Assembly (NCBI GenBank): GCA_965200465.1
Contig: OZ241358.1
Span: 1-64,000 of the forward strand
Reading direction: 5' to 3'
Length of the DNA stretch: 64,000 nt
Source of the DNA: Azophilus sp965200465
Lineage (GTDB): Bacteria; Pseudomonadota; Gammaproteobacteria; Pseudomonadales; Azotimanducaceae
In this document: positions 8,977 through 18,444 of the stretch, piece by piece
Layout of the letters: the number at the start of each line of letters is the position of its first letter
How positions within the stretch are numbered: the stretch's first letter is position 1
The notes under the pieces: model-generated
What the model saw: only the letters and a program-made list of their open reading frames with translations
Databases searched by the model: none
What the model was told of the DNA's origin: nothing
Program-made: the position numbers and the translations under genes

Positions 8977-9423
8977 ATGGCGGCCAGCCATCGCCACATC
9001 TCGGCGCACTATCTGCGCGATGCAGCGGCCACCCTGGCCTTCGGGAGGGAACTAGCCGGTTGGCTAACCGCTCCGGACAGCTGCGGCCACGACGCCATCG
9101 TCCACTTGCGGGGCGAACTTGGCGCTGGAAAAACAACAGTGGTTAGGGGCATACTACGCGCATTGGGTTTCTCGGGTCCCGTCAAGAGTCCAACCTACAC
9201 GCTGCTCGAAGCCTATGAAGAACTGCGGGTCTTCCATTTCGATCTCTATCGAATCGCGGACAGCCAGGAACTCGATTTCATCGGCATGGACGAATTGCTG
9301 GCCGAAAGAGCGATCAAGCTCATCGAATGGCCGGAGCGGGGCGCTGCGCACCTGCCGCCTCCGGACGTTGAAATTCAATTGCGCGTTGCCGGTCCGGGCC
9401 GTTATGCGGAAGTTCATTCTTAG
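8977..9423 (+). CDS. tsaE: tRNA t6A biosynthesis ATPase TsaE
   Basis: This 148-residue ATPase works with TsaB and TsaD to make N6-threonylcarbamoyladenosine at position 37 of ANN-decoding tRNAs. Walker A is GELGAGKT at 46-53; SPTYTLLEAY and HFDLYRI follow, as do LIEWPERG motifs typical of YjeE/TsaE. I chose the ATG at 8977 from the family length; the frame is open further upstream. The 3' end overlaps the start of amiC by 20 bp, suggesting translational coupling. Confidence 0.95.
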   Translation: MAASHRHISAHYLRDAAATLAFGRELAGWLTAPDSCGHDAIVHLRGELGAGKTTVVRGILRALGFSGPVKSPTYTLLEAYEELRVFHFDLYRIADSQELDFIGMDELLAERAIKLIEWPERGAAHLPPPDVEIQLRVAGPGRYAEVHS

Positions 9424-10639
9424 CGGCTGCTTGCTCACCGCCGCGGCCATTGCCGAAGCGGATTCCCTCTACAACATCAGAACCTACGAAGCGCCGGACC
9501 ACACCCGCGTGGTGTTCGACACCTCCGCGGCAGCGGACGCCCACATGTTCGCATTGAGCAAACCGGACCGGCTGGTCGTTGATTTGCGGAACACGCGCCC
9601 GGCGGCGAACTTCAGCCCGGATTTCTCCAATGTTGCCGGGCGCCGCGTGCAGAAGGTGCGCATGGCGAAGCGCGGCCGGGACTACCGAGTGGTGTTGGAC
9701 TTGGTCAGGCCCCTCAAGCGCAAGGACTTCCGGCTGAAGCCCACCTCGCCCTACGGCCACCGCTTGGTCATCGACCTGTTTGACCAGACCACGCCGGCCA
9801 AGCCGCCGCCAAGCCGCAGCAAGGCCCGGCGGGACATCGTCATCGCCATCGACGCCGGGCACGGCGGCGAAGACCCGGGCGCCATAGGCCCCAACAGGGT
9901 GCCGGAGAAACTGGTGGTGCTGTCCATGGCCAGGAAGCTGGCGGCGCTGTTCAACAACACCCAAGGCTACCGGGTGGTCATGGTGCGCACGGGGGACTAC
10001 TACATACCTCTGCGGCGACGCACCCGCATCGCCCATGATGCGCAGGCGCACCTGTTCCTGTCCCTGCATGCGGACGCCTTCAAGAGCCCGAAGGTCAGCG
10101 GCGCTTCGGTTTACATGCTCTCGGAGCGCGGCGCGGACAGCGAAGTGGCTAGGTTTTTGGCGGAGGAGGCGAACCGCTCGGACCTCATCGGCGGCGTCAG
10201 CGAGGTGAGCCTGGGCGACAAAGATCCCTATCTGAAGCAAACGCTGACGGACTTGGCCATGGAGGGCAAGCGACGGCAAAGCAGCGAGATCGGCGTGGCG
10301 GTGCTCGGGGAGCTCAATCGAGTCACCAAGCTGCACAAGAAGCAGGTTGGGCACGCCGGCTTCGTGGTGCTCAAGACGCCGGACATCCCCAGCCTGTTGG
10401 TGGAGACCGGCTTCATCTCCAACCCGGTCGAGGCGCGGCGGCTGAACCAGGCGGAGCACCAAGGCAAGATCACCCGCGCCATCTACAACGGCGTGGTGGA
10501 ATATTGGCGGAAGAATCCGCCGCCGGGCACGGCTTTCGCCAAATTTGGCCCAATGGATGCGGAGCAGCGCCGCCAATTGGAGCAGGGGATCTTGACCGCC
10601 ATCACCCGCGCCTCCGCATCCTCCGGCTTGGGGCGCTAG
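9404..10639 (+). CDS. amiC: N-acetylmuramoyl-L-alanine amidase with AMIN domain
   Basis: This 411-residue periplasmic amidase splits septal peptidoglycan. A short signal peptide (about 1-20) precedes an AMIN domain (about 25-120) for septum targeting. An Amidase_3 domain (about 145-370) shows the zinc and catalytic residues in IDAGHGGEDPGA, PEKLVVLSMA, LSLHADAF and LLVETGFISN. No LysM domain follows, so it resembles AmiC more than the LysM-bearing AmiB usually found at this locus. The ATG at 9404 lies inside the end of tsaE. mutL begins 8 bp after the stop. Confidence 0.92.
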   Translation: MRKFILSGCLLTAAAIAEADSLYNIRTYEAPDHTRVVFDTSAAADAHMFALSKPDRLVVDLRNTRPAANFSPDFSNVAGRRVQKVRMAKRGRDYRVVLDLVRPLKRKDFRLKPTSPYGHRLVIDLFDQTTPAKPPPSRSKARRDIVIAIDAGHGGEDPGAIGPNRVPEKLVVLSMARKLAALFNNTQGYRVVMVRTGDYYIPLRRRTRIAHDAQAHLFLSLHADAFKSPKVSGASVYMLSERGADSEVARFLAEEANRSDLIGGVSEVSLGDKDPYLKQTLTDLAMEGKRRQSSEIGVAVLGELNRVTKLHKKQVGHAGFVVLKTPDIPSLLVETGFISNPVEARRLNQAEHQGKITRAIYNGVVEYWRKNPPPGTAFAKFGPMDAEQRRQLEQGILTAITRASASSGLGR

Positions 10640-10647
10640 GCCCGCCG

Positions 10648-12420
10648 ATGCGCCCACGCATATCCCAACTGCCGCCCCAGGTTGCCGATCAGATCGCCGC
10701 CGGGGAGGTGGTGGAGCGCCCCGCCTCCATCGTCAAGGAGTTGGTGGAGAACAGCTTGGACGCCGGCGCCAAGCGCATTGAGGTGCGCATCGAGCAGGGG
10801 GGAACCAAGCGAATTCGGGTCACGGACGACGGCCAAGGCATTCACCCGGAGGACCTGCCCTTGGCCGTAAGCCGCCACGCCACCAGCAAGATCAACAACG
10901 CCGGCGACCTGCTCGGCGTTGCCAGCCTAGGCTTTCGCGGCGAAGCCCTAGCCAGCGCCGCCTCCGTTTCGCGGTTGACGCTAAGCAGCCGCGCCGCCGG
11001 CGAAGACGGCGCTTGGCGCATTCAGCTGGCCGGCGGCCACGAAGTCGGGCGCGGCCCCTGCGCCCATCCTTTCGGCACCACGGTGGAAGTGCAGGATCTG
11101 TTCTTCAACACCCCGGCGCGACGCAAGTTCCTGAAGACCGAGCGGTCGGAAACCCAGGCCGTGGCCTTGGCCCTGCGCCGCTTGGCCTTAGCCCACTTCG
11201 ACACCGCCTTCGACCAGTTTCTTGGCGGCAAGCGGGCGTTGATGCCGGCGGGAGCGGAGCAGGAACGGCTGCAGGCGGTGCTGGGGCCGGACTTCATTCG
11301 CCGCAATCTGGTCATTGACGAACGGCGGGGCGGCTTGGCCCTATCCGGTTGGGTGGCGCTGCCGACCCTGTCCCGACGCTGGGCGGACCAGCAACACTTC
11401 TTCGTGAACGGCCGGGCCGTGCGCGACAAGGTGGTCGGCCATGCCGTGCGCCAAGCCTACCGCGACGTGCTGTTCCACGGCCGCCATCCGGTGTTCGTGC
11501 TGTATTTGCGGCTGCCGCCGGAGGAAGTTGACGTCAACGTACACCCCACCAAGCACGAGGTGCGTTTCCGGCGCACTCGGGAGGTGCATGACTTCATCTT
11601 CGGCAGCCTCAACCGAGCCTTGCGGGATGTGCGCCCCAGCGGCCCGGCCGGGAACGGCCAGGAGCCGCCGACGGCGTCCGCGGCGGCCGGTGCAGCCCAA
11701 GGAGGGCGGCGCCCGGTTCCGCCGGCCGGGGAGCAGCCAGGGTTGGGCATGGACGTGGCGCATTCGGGGGGCCGCGCCCTGCCCGTTGCCGAGGCGCTCG
11801 CCAACTACCAAAGGCAGGGCGTCCAAACCGGGGAGGCGCCGCCGCTCGGCTACGCCTTGGCGCAACTGCACGGCATCTACATTTTGGCGGAGAACGCCGA
11901 TGGCTTGGTGGTGGTCGATATGCACGCCGCCCACGAACGGGTCACCTACGAAAAGCTGAAGAAGGCGCTGGACGGGCAGGGGATGCCCTCCCAGGAACTG
12001 CTGGCGCCCTTGGCTCTGAACACCAGCGAGGCGGAGGCGGAGTTGGTTGAGGAGCGGCGTGGGGAATTCCTGGTGATGGGGCTTGTTGTGGACCGCGCCG
12101 GCCCGGCCGCGGTGCAGGTGCGCGCCGTGCCGGCCCTGTTGGCCAACGGCAACATTGAGGAAATGGTCCGGGACGTGCTGGCGGAAACGGCGAAGCTCGG
12201 CAAAAGCCGCGAACTGATCAATCGCCGTGACGACCTGCTGGCCAGCATGGCCTGCCACGGCTCGGTGCGCGCCAATCGCTCTCTGTCGATAGCGGAGATG
12301 AACGCGCTGCTGCGGGAGATGGAGCGCACCGAAAACGCCGAGCAGTGCAACCACGGCCGCCCCACCTACCGGGTGCAGACGCTGCAGGATCTAGACGGCC
12401 AGTTCCTGCGCGGCCAGTAG
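10648..12420 (+). CDS. mutL: DNA mismatch repair protein MutL
   Basis: This 590-residue protein couples MutS mismatch recognition to strand incision. The N-terminal GHKL ATPase shows ENSLDAGAKR, DDGQGI, SLGFRGEAL and a TTVEVQDLFFNTPAR loop. The C-terminal dimerisation domain carries DMHAAHERVTYE, which fits the endonuclease pattern DQHA-x2-E-x4-E except for Met in place of Gln, plus ACHGSVRANR and CNHGRPTY. That suggests an endonuclease-type MutL as in organisms without MutH. Start ATG at 10648 from the family N-terminus PRISQLP. miaA begins 5 bp after the stop. Confidence 0.96.
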   Translation: MRPRISQLPPQVADQIAAGEVVERPASIVKELVENSLDAGAKRIEVRIEQGGTKRIRVTDDGQGIHPEDLPLAVSRHATSKINNAGDLLGVASLGFRGEALASAASVSRLTLSSRAAGEDGAWRIQLAGGHEVGRGPCAHPFGTTVEVQDLFFNTPARRKFLKTERSETQAVALALRRLALAHFDTAFDQFLGGKRALMPAGAEQERLQAVLGPDFIRRNLVIDERRGGLALSGWVALPTLSRRWADQQHFFVNGRAVRDKVVGHAVRQAYRDVLFHGRHPVFVLYLRLPPEEVDVNVHPTKHEVRFRRTREVHDFIFGSLNRALRDVRPSGPAGNGQEPPTASAAAGAAQGGRRPVPPAGEQPGLGMDVAHSGGRALPVAEALANYQRQGVQTGEAPPLGYALAQLHGIYILAENADGLVVVDMHAAHERVTYEKLKKALDGQGMPSQELLAPLALNTSEAEAELVEERRGEFLVMGLVVDRAGPAAVQVRAVPALLANGNIEEMVRDVLAETAKLGKSRELINRRDDLLASMACHGSVRANRSLSIAEMNALLREMERTENAEQCNHGRPTYRVQTLQDLDGQFLRGQ

Positions 12421-12425
12421 CCGCC

Positions 12426-13355
12426 GTGCCCATCGTGCTGCTGCTCGGCCCCACCGCCGCCGGCAAGACCGAAGCGGCGGTCGCCTTGGCCGAGCGCTTG
12501 CCCTGCCATCTCATCAGCATGGATTCGACCATGGTTTACCGGGGGCTGGACATCGGCGCCGCCAAGCCCAAGCCCGAGCTGCTGGCCCGCCATCCGCACG
12601 CCTTGATCGACGTGCGGGACCCGGCGGACCCCTACTCCGCCGCGGCCTTCGTGCAGGACGCGGACCGTGAAGTTCGCTGGGCGCTGGAGCACGGCAAGTT
12701 GCCGGTGTTGGTGGGCGGCACCATGCTGTACGCCCGCGCCTTCCGCGACGGCTTGGCGGTGTTGCCGCCCGCCGACCCCGAAGTGCGGGCGGCCCTTGAG
12801 GCGGAGGCGGCCGGCCGGGGCTGGCCAAAGCTGCACGAACGTCTGGCGCAGGTGGACCCGGAAGCGGCGGCCGGCATCCATCCGCACAACGGCGCCAGAG
12901 TGCAGCGGGCGCTGGAGGTGTTCGAGAGCAGCGGTCGGCCGATATCGGCCTACTGGCGGGAGCGGCGGCAACAGGCGGCGCCCAAGCGCCTGGGGCGCCG
13001 CCTGCTGGAGTTCGCCGTTCTGCCCGAGGAGCGCGGCGTTCTGCACCGACGCATTGCAGACCGCTTTGACGCCATGCTTGCGCAAGGCTTCCTGCAGGAG
13101 GTGCGGCGGCTGCACGAGCGGGCGGACCTGCATCCCGGTCTGCCGGCCATCCGCGCCTTGGGCTATCGGCAGGCTTGGCGGCATCTGCAGGGCGAATGGA
13201 GCGCCGAGCAGATGCGCTCCAAGGCCATCGCCGCCACCCGGCAATTGGCCCGCCGCCAACTCACTTGGCTGCGCGGCTGGCCTTGGGTGGCGCCGCTGCC
13301 TTGGGGAGCCGCCGAGGCCGCCGCGGCGCAGGTGGCGGCAAGGCTCGGCACTTGA
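12426..13355 (+). CDS. miaA: tRNA dimethylallyltransferase MiaA
   Basis: This 309-residue enzyme adds the dimethylallyl group to A37 of UNN-decoding tRNAs. It starts with GTG and shows LLGPTAAGKTE, SMDSTMVYRGLDIGAAKP, HALIDVRDPADPYSA and LVGGTMLYARAF, all family signatures. The C-terminal region has AIRALGYRQ and ATRQLARRQLTWLR. It closes the tsaE-amiC-mutL-miaA run. In many gammaproteobacteria hfq follows; here the next gene is an unrelated flavoprotein. Confidence 0.96.
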   Translation: MPIVLLLGPTAAGKTEAAVALAERLPCHLISMDSTMVYRGLDIGAAKPKPELLARHPHALIDVRDPADPYSAAAFVQDADREVRWALEHGKLPVLVGGTMLYARAFRDGLAVLPPADPEVRAALEAEAAGRGWPKLHERLAQVDPEAAAGIHPHNGARVQRALEVFESSGRPISAYWRERRQQAAPKRLGRRLLEFAVLPEERGVLHRRIADRFDAMLAQGFLQEVRRLHERADLHPGLPAIRALGYRQAWRHLQGEWSAEQMRSKAIAATRQLARRQLTWLRGWPWVAPLPWGAAEAAAAQVAARLGT

Positions 13356-13474
13356 CATGCATGGCCCCTTCGCCCATCTTGGGCGGCGTTCGAAATTCGT
13401 CCGCGCCTAAGGCGAACAAACCGGCCAAGGCGCACTCCAGCGCAAGTTGCGGCCGCCCTTACTAAGGAGGGGAT

Positions 13475-15244
13475 ATGCAGCCAGGTGACAGCCATTGGCA
13501 TTCGGACGTGCAAGCGCCGATGCAGGTCGAAAGCGCCGAAGGCATCGCCTGGGATGCGGAGGCGGACTTCGTGGTTGTCGGCTTCGGCGGTGCCGGCGCC
13601 GCAGCCGCCTTGGAGGCCCGGGAGCGGGGCTTAAGCGTGGTTGCCCTGGACCAGGGCGAGGGCGGCGGCTCCACCTTGGCCAGCGGCGGCATCTTCTACG
13701 CCGGCGGCGGCACCAAGATCCAGCAGGAGCTGGGCGAGGAGGACACCCCGGAGAACATGTTCGCCTACCTCAAGATCGAGACCCAAGGCGTGGTCAGCGA
13801 CGCAACCCTCATGCGCTTTTGCCGGGAGAGCGCCGCCGCCGTCGATTGGCTGATGGGCCACGGAGTCAAGTTCAGCGGGCCGGTGTGGAAGCAGAAGACC
13901 TCCTATCCGAGCGTGGAGTATTTCATGTACCACTCGGACAACTCGCTGCTGCCCACCTCCACGGCGGTGGCCAGCCCGGCGGCCCGCGGCCACCGCGGCA
14001 AGATCAAGAAGGGCAAGAGCGCCGTCAATCTGGGGGATTCGCTCTATCTGCCGCTTAAGGGTTCGGCGCTGGCCGCCGGCGTGGTGCTGGAGCGCAAGAC
14101 CGAGGCCCGGCAACTCATCGTTGATGCAAAGGGAGCGGCCATTGGCGTGCGGGCGCTGCAACTGCCGGCGGAAACCGCAGCCTATCGCGAGCACGGCAAA
14201 CGCCTCGAACGGGCCGACCTGATCACCAAGCTCTATCCCTTTTTTCTGCCGGGCGCCGCGGTGGTGCATCGGCTGGCGGGCAGGCATCTAGCCAAAGCCA
14301 GGGAAATAGAGAAAAGAGAGCGTGTTTGGCGAACCTACCGCGCCCGCCGCGGCCTTTGCCTGAGCGCCGGGGGGTTCGTGTTCAACCGGGGCATGATGGC
14401 GCACCATTGCCCCAACTTCGCCGCCGGCATGCCGTTGGGCACCCGGGGGGACGACGGCAGCGGCATTCGTTTGGGGCAGAGCGCCGGCGGGGCCGTGGAG
14501 CGCATGGAAAGGGCCTCCGCCTGGCGGTTCGTGAACCCGCCCATAGCCTTTTCCCAAGGCATCATCGTTGACGCCCGAGGCGCCCGCTTCGTCAACGAGT
14601 CCTCATACGGCGCCACCATCGGCGCCGCCATGCAGGAACGGGCCGACGGCAAGGGCTGGCTCATCATCAGTTCGCAACTGCTGCGCGAAGCCTGGAGACA
14701 GATCGCGCCGGGCAAGGTGCTGCCCTTCCAACAGCAGTTGGCGGTGCTCAACCTGTTGTTCGCCAAGCGCAAGGCGGACAGCGTGGAGGCGCTGTGCCGC
14801 AAGTTCGGCTTCGACGAACGGAGGTTCCGCCAAACCTTGGCGGACTACGCCCGCGCCGCCAAGGGCGAAATTGAAGACGCGCACCACAAGCCCGCCGAGG
14901 ACATTCGGGAATTGACGCCGCCCTTCCACGTCATGGACGTGTCCATCGCCGCCAAGCTGATGCCCTGCACCGTGCTTACGGTGGGCGGGCTGGTCGTCAA
15001 CGAGGACACGGGCCAAGTGCGGCGGCGGGACGGTCGGGAGATTCCCGGCCTCTACGCCGCCGGGCGCACGGCGGTGGGCGTTCCCTCCCATCTCTACGTC
15101 TCCGGGCTGTCCATCGCCGACTGCGTGTTTTCGGGCCGCCGCGCCGCACGGCACGCCGCCGGCGTCGGGAAGAGTTCAAAAGCCCGCCCCCGCCTAAAAC
15201 AGCGGGCGACCAAGCCCAAAAAAGCCGCAGCTAAACCTGCTTGA
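13475..15244 (+). CDS. FAD-dependent dehydrogenase (3-ketosteroid dehydrogenase / fumarate reductase-like)
   Basis: This 589-residue flavoprotein has an N-terminal dinucleotide-binding motif GFGGAGAAAALEA (first Gly at residue 36) and the SGGIFYAGGGT stretch shared by fumarate reductase and 3-ketosteroid delta1-dehydrogenase flavoproteins. A late GLYAAGRTAVGVPSHLYVSG closes the FAD fold. The C-terminal tail is Lys/Ala-rich. No signal peptide is seen, so it is likely cytoplasmic. The start has a strong AAGGAGGGG site. Substrate cannot be told from sequence; a steroid or enoate substrate would suit the acyl-CoA and dehydrogenase genes elsewhere in the window, but that is inference. Confidence 0.8.
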   Translation: MQPGDSHWHSDVQAPMQVESAEGIAWDAEADFVVVGFGGAGAAAALEARERGLSVVALDQGEGGGSTLASGGIFYAGGGTKIQQELGEEDTPENMFAYLKIETQGVVSDATLMRFCRESAAAVDWLMGHGVKFSGPVWKQKTSYPSVEYFMYHSDNSLLPTSTAVASPAARGHRGKIKKGKSAVNLGDSLYLPLKGSALAAGVVLERKTEARQLIVDAKGAAIGVRALQLPAETAAYREHGKRLERADLITKLYPFFLPGAAVVHRLAGRHLAKAREIEKRERVWRTYRARRGLCLSAGGFVFNRGMMAHHCPNFAAGMPLGTRGDDGSGIRLGQSAGGAVERMERASAWRFVNPPIAFSQGIIVDARGARFVNESSYGATIGAAMQERADGKGWLIISSQLLREAWRQIAPGKVLPFQQQLAVLNLLFAKRKADSVEALCRKFGFDERRFRQTLADYARAAKGEIEDAHHKPAEDIRELTPPFHVMDVSIAAKLMPCTVLTVGGLVVNEDTGQVRRRDGREIPGLYAAGRTAVGVPSHLYVSGLSIADCVFSGRRAARHAAGVGKSSKARPRLKQRATKPKKAAAKPA

Positions 15245-15318
15245 GGCGTTATTATTGTTGTTGCAACGGGTTATGGACTGTAGTATTTTCGCAATCTGCC
15301 ATCGGGAAGACCCAAACA

Positions 15319-16152
15319 TTGTCTGAATCGCACAGCCAAGCAAACGGCGTGGATGCGGCCGTGGTTGAACGGGCTCGGTACAAGCGGCCCTTCGATCTTG
15401 TTGTGGTTTTAATCTCCTGCGCCCTGCTCGCCCCCGTGCTCTTGCTGCTATGCGCCGCCATTTCCTTGGTCATCAAGCTGGAGGACCGCGGGCGCATCTT
15501 TTATGTGCAGACGCGGTTGGGGCAGTGGGGCCAACCCTTCCGCATGTTCAAGTTCCGCACCATGGTGCCCAACGCCGAGGACCTGACCGGCCCTGTTTTG
15601 GCGGAAATGCGGGATCTGCGCATCACCAAGGTCGGCAAGGTGCTCCGCGCATTGCATTTGGACGAGATTCCGCAGCTCGTCAATGTGCTCAAGGGGGACA
15701 TGAGCTTGGTTGGCCCGCGTCCTGAGCGTCCTGAACTGGCCAAGAGAATCGAGCGCATGGTGCCCGGGTTCTCAATGCGCCTGTACGTCAAGCCCGGCAT
15801 TGCCGGCTTGGCCCAAGTCACCAAGGACTATCACTTGCGCCCCCGCAACAAACTCCGTTACGACAACCTTTATGTGGCGAAGATGGGTCCTTGGCTGGAC
15901 ATAAAGCTCTTGCTCCGTTGCGCTTGGGTTGCGGTGCGGCAAGGTGCGGGGGATTTGCAGCGAAGCCCCGCCAAGAAGGGCAATCTTCGGGAGCAGTCCC
16001 GCAAGGCGGCGGAGGGCGACTTGGCCATCGGCAAGGCCGGCGTTGCGGCCCACGCCAACGGCAGCGCGACCTTGGCTTCCGGCGAAACTTCCAGCCCCCC
16101 CCCCCCCCCCCCGCGAAAAATAGCGCAACCCGATGCCATTAGCCACGGATAA
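15319..16152 (+). CDS. Priming sugar transferase (undecaprenyl-phosphate glycosyl-1-phosphate transferase)
   Basis: About 277 residues. A membrane segment (DLVVVLISCALLAPVLLLLCAAIS) is followed by the bacterial sugar transferase domain with FKFRTMVPNAE, LHLDEIPQLVNVLKGDMSLV, GPRPERPELA and KPGIAGLAQV. Such enzymes attach the first sugar phosphate to undecaprenyl phosphate for polysaccharide or glycan assembly. The start is uncertain: TTG 15319 has GGAAGA upstream, but the frame is open to 15241. A non-conserved tail of about 60 residues contains six prolines encoded by an 18-C run; a change in run length would alter only the last few residues. No other polysaccharide genes are adjacent. Confidence 0.85.
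   Translation: MSESHSQANGVDAAVVERARYKRPFDLVVVLISCALLAPVLLLLCAAISLVIKLEDRGRIFYVQTRLGQWGQPFRMFKFRTMVPNAEDLTGPVLAEMRDLRITKVGKVLRALHLDEIPQLVNVLKGDMSLVGPRPERPELAKRIERMVPGFSMRLYVKPGIAGLAQVTKDYHLRPRNKLRYDNLYVAKMGPWLDIKLLLRCAWVAVRQGAGDLQRSPAKKGNLREQSRKAAEGDLAIGKAGVAAHANGSATLASGETSSPPPPPPRKIAQPDAISHG
16095..16112. repeat. 18-C homopolymer tract in sugar transferase tail
   Basis: There are eighteen consecutive C. In the current length the reading frame runs on to 16152; in either other frame it stops within about 50 bp, so slippage would vary only the extreme C-terminus. Similar long C runs on this strand occur in the peptide genes at 44.1 and 53-54 kb. Confidence 0.9.
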
Positions 16153-16175
16153 GCGCACCGCTGCGTCCAGCATTG

Positions 16176-17291
16176 ATGTCGAATAACGGTGACCCCGCCT
16201 TTGTTGAGTTCAAGGAAGTCAGCAAGACCTACGACGGCGCCATCCTTTCCGTTCAGGACTTCAGCCTAAGCGTCACCCGGGGCGAGTTCGTCACCTTGCT
16301 GGGCCCTTCCGGCTGCGGCAAAACCACCTGCCTGAAGATGCTCGCCGGCTTTGAGGAGCCAACTGGGGGGGAAATATTCCTCAACGGCCGGCCCATCGGT
16401 CGAGTGAAGGCGCACAAGCGGAACATTGGCGTGGTCTTCCAGCAGTACGCGCTGTTTCCGCACATGACCATCGCCGAAAACCTCGCCTTTCCCTTGGAGG
16501 CGCGCGGCGCTTCCAAGGCCGAGATAGCAACCGGCGTCAAGCGGGCCTTGGACATGGTGCAGCTTGGCCAGTTTGCGGACCGCCGCCCGGCGCAGATGTC
16601 CGGCGGCCAGCAGCAGCGCGCCGCCATTGCCCGAGCCCTGGTGTTCGAGCCGGACTTGGTGCTGATGGACGAACCCCTAGGCGCCTTGGACCGCCGCCTG
16701 CGGGAGGACATGCAGTACGAAATACGCGGCCTCCAGCAGCGCTTGGGGGTGACCATGATCTACGTCACCCACGATCAGGGGGAGGCCATGGTGCTCTCCG
16801 ACCGGGTGGCGGTGATGAACGAGGGCAAAATCCAGCAAGTCGCCCCGCCGGAGGTGCTCTACGATGAGCCGACCAGTTCGTTCGTGGCCAACTTCATCGG
16901 CGAAAACAACCAGTTTGACGGCCAGTTGGTGGAATGGAGCGGCGATCTTTGTCGAGTCAAGGTGGCCGATGCCGGGGTTGTGCAGGCGTTTCCCGTCGCT
17001 GTCCAGGAAGGCGACCTCAACACCAGCCTGACCATCAGACCGGAGCGGGTGGAGCTGAATCCGGCGCCGGGCAGCGTCGCCAACATCTTTGAGGCCATCG
17101 TGCGGGACGTCATTTTCCTAGGCGACCACCTGCGCATCCATGCCGAATTGCTGGGCAATTCCCAGTTCATCGTCAAGATTCGCAACATCGTCGGCCAAGG
17201 CGCGGTGCTGCCGGGGGACACCGTCAGGCTCGGCTGGCTGGCGACGGACTGCCGAGCGCTGGACGCCGCCGGCCCGGCTGCGGCGCAATGA
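16176..17291 (+). CDS. ABC transporter ATP-binding protein, PotA-like
   Basis: This 371-residue ATPase energises import of a polyamine-like substrate. Walker A GPSGCGKTTC, the Q-loop VVFQQYALFPHM, signature MSGGQQQRAAIARAL, Walker B LVLMDEPLGALDRR and the switch His in YVTHDQGEAM are all present. A TOBE-type regulatory domain follows (about 280-360). ATG 16176 was chosen over the TTG immediately before it. It is the first gene of a four-gene importer set with short gaps and is followed at 20 bp by the binding protein. Confidence 0.9.
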   Translation: MSNNGDPAFVEFKEVSKTYDGAILSVQDFSLSVTRGEFVTLLGPSGCGKTTCLKMLAGFEEPTGGEIFLNGRPIGRVKAHKRNIGVVFQQYALFPHMTIAENLAFPLEARGASKAEIATGVKRALDMVQLGQFADRRPAQMSGGQQQRAAIARALVFEPDLVLMDEPLGALDRRLREDMQYEIRGLQQRLGVTMIYVTHDQGEAMVLSDRVAVMNEGKIQQVAPPEVLYDEPTSSFVANFIGENNQFDGQLVEWSGDLCRVKVADAGVVQAFPVAVQEGDLNTSLTIRPERVELNPAPGSVANIFEAIVRDVIFLGDHLRIHAELLGNSQFIVKIRNIVGQGAVLPGDTVRLGWLATDCRALDAAGPAAAQ

Positions 17292-17310
17292 AACGACGGA
17301 GCCAACTTCC

Positions 17311-18420
17311 ATGAGCACTCGCACAGCAACGCAGCCCAAGCGCCCCGTCCTTGTCCTAGCCGTGTTGGTTTTCCTTTTGGCGGCGCCCGCGCCGCTGGCG
17401 CAGGAGGCGCCTTCGATCACGGTGGTCTCCTGGGGCGGCTCCTACGCGAGGGCCTCGGTGAAGGCGTACCACGAGCGCTTCACGCAGGAGACCGGCGTAA
17501 AAATCAACCTGGAGGAGTTCAACGGCGGCTTGGCCCAAGTGCGCGCCCAAGTTGAAACGGGCAACGTCACTTGGGACGTGGTGGACTTGGAGGGCATGGA
17601 CACCCTGCTTGGCTGCGACGAGGGCCTGCTGCAGGAAATCGACTACGCCGGCTTGGAGCCGGCGCCGGACGGCACTCCGCCGGCTGAGGACTTCCCCCCC
17701 GACATGCTGGACTGCGGCGTCGGCCTGCTCGTTTACGCCACCATTTACGCCTACAACACCAAGCTGTTGCCCGGCGACAAGCCCAGCACCATGGCCGACT
17801 TCTTCGACTTGGAGAAGTTTCCCGGGCGGCGCGGCATGCGCCGGTCGCCCTACAGCAATCTGGAGTTCGCCTTGGTGGGGGACGGTGTGCCGGCGGATCA
17901 AGTTTATGCCGTTCTTTCCACGCCGGAGGGTCTGGAACGAGCCTTCCGCAAGCTGGACACCATCAAGGATCAGGTGATCTGGTGGGAGACCGGCGCCCAG
18001 CCGCCGCAGATGCTGGCGGATGGCGAAGTGCTCATGAGCACGGGCTACAACGGGCGCATTTTCAGCGCCCAAGCGCTGGAGAAGCAGCCCCTGTCCATCG
18101 TTTGGGACGGCCAGGTGCAGGGCGTGGGCTACCTGAACATCGTTGCCGGCGCACCCAACACGGAGCTGGCCAAGCAGTTCATCGCCTTTGCCTCCAGCAC
18201 CAGGTCCGCGGCCAACGTGGCCAGCTACATCTCCTACGGTCCGGTGCGCCGCTCCGCCATGGCGCTGGTGGGCCGGCACTTCGAGGCGGGGGTGGAAATG
18301 CTCCCGCACCTGCCCAACGCCGCGCGGAACGCGCGCAACGTGGTGCGGGAGGACGTGGAGTGGTGGGCCGACAACATGGACGACATGAACGAGCGGTTCG
18401 CCGCTTGGCTCATCCGCTAG
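17311..18420 (+). CDS. ABC transporter periplasmic binding protein, PotD-like
   Basis: This 369-residue protein has an N-terminal signal peptide (basic start, hydrophobic LVLAVLVFLLAAPAPLAQ, cleavage near residue 31). The mature part starts with ITVVSWGGSYARA, the opening typical of spermidine/putrescine and related solute-binding proteins (SBP_bac_8). It binds substrate in the periplasm and delivers it to the two permeases encoded downstream. The exact ligand is not readable. Gene order ATPase, binding protein, permease, permease is usual for this subgroup. Confidence 0.88.
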   Translation: MSTRTATQPKRPVLVLAVLVFLLAAPAPLAQEAPSITVVSWGGSYARASVKAYHERFTQETGVKINLEEFNGGLAQVRAQVETGNVTWDVVDLEGMDTLLGCDEGLLQEIDYAGLEPAPDGTPPAEDFPPDMLDCGVGLLVYATIYAYNTKLLPGDKPSTMADFFDLEKFPGRRGMRRSPYSNLEFALVGDGVPADQVYAVLSTPEGLERAFRKLDTIKDQVIWWETGAQPPQMLADGEVLMSTGYNGRIFSAQALEKQPLSIVWDGQVQGVGYLNIVAGAPNTELAKQFIAFASSTRSAANVASYISYGPVRRSAMALVGRHFEAGVEMLPHLPNAARNARNVVREDVEWWADNMDDMNERFAAWLIR

Positions 18421-18444
18421 CAGGCCCGGCAGGCCGCTGCAGCA

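Noticed and set aside
13363..13467. 34-codon plus-strand frame just upstream of the FAD dehydrogenase, considered as another small peptide
   Set aside because: No ribosome-binding site, no leader similarity to the poly-G family and no sign of conservation.
15870..16139. Minus-strand frame across the 18-C tract with a Gly run after its start, considered as a fifth member of the peptide family
   Set aside because: No KRPWxKPRL segment in any of the three downstream frames; it is antisense to the sugar transferase, which is well supported.
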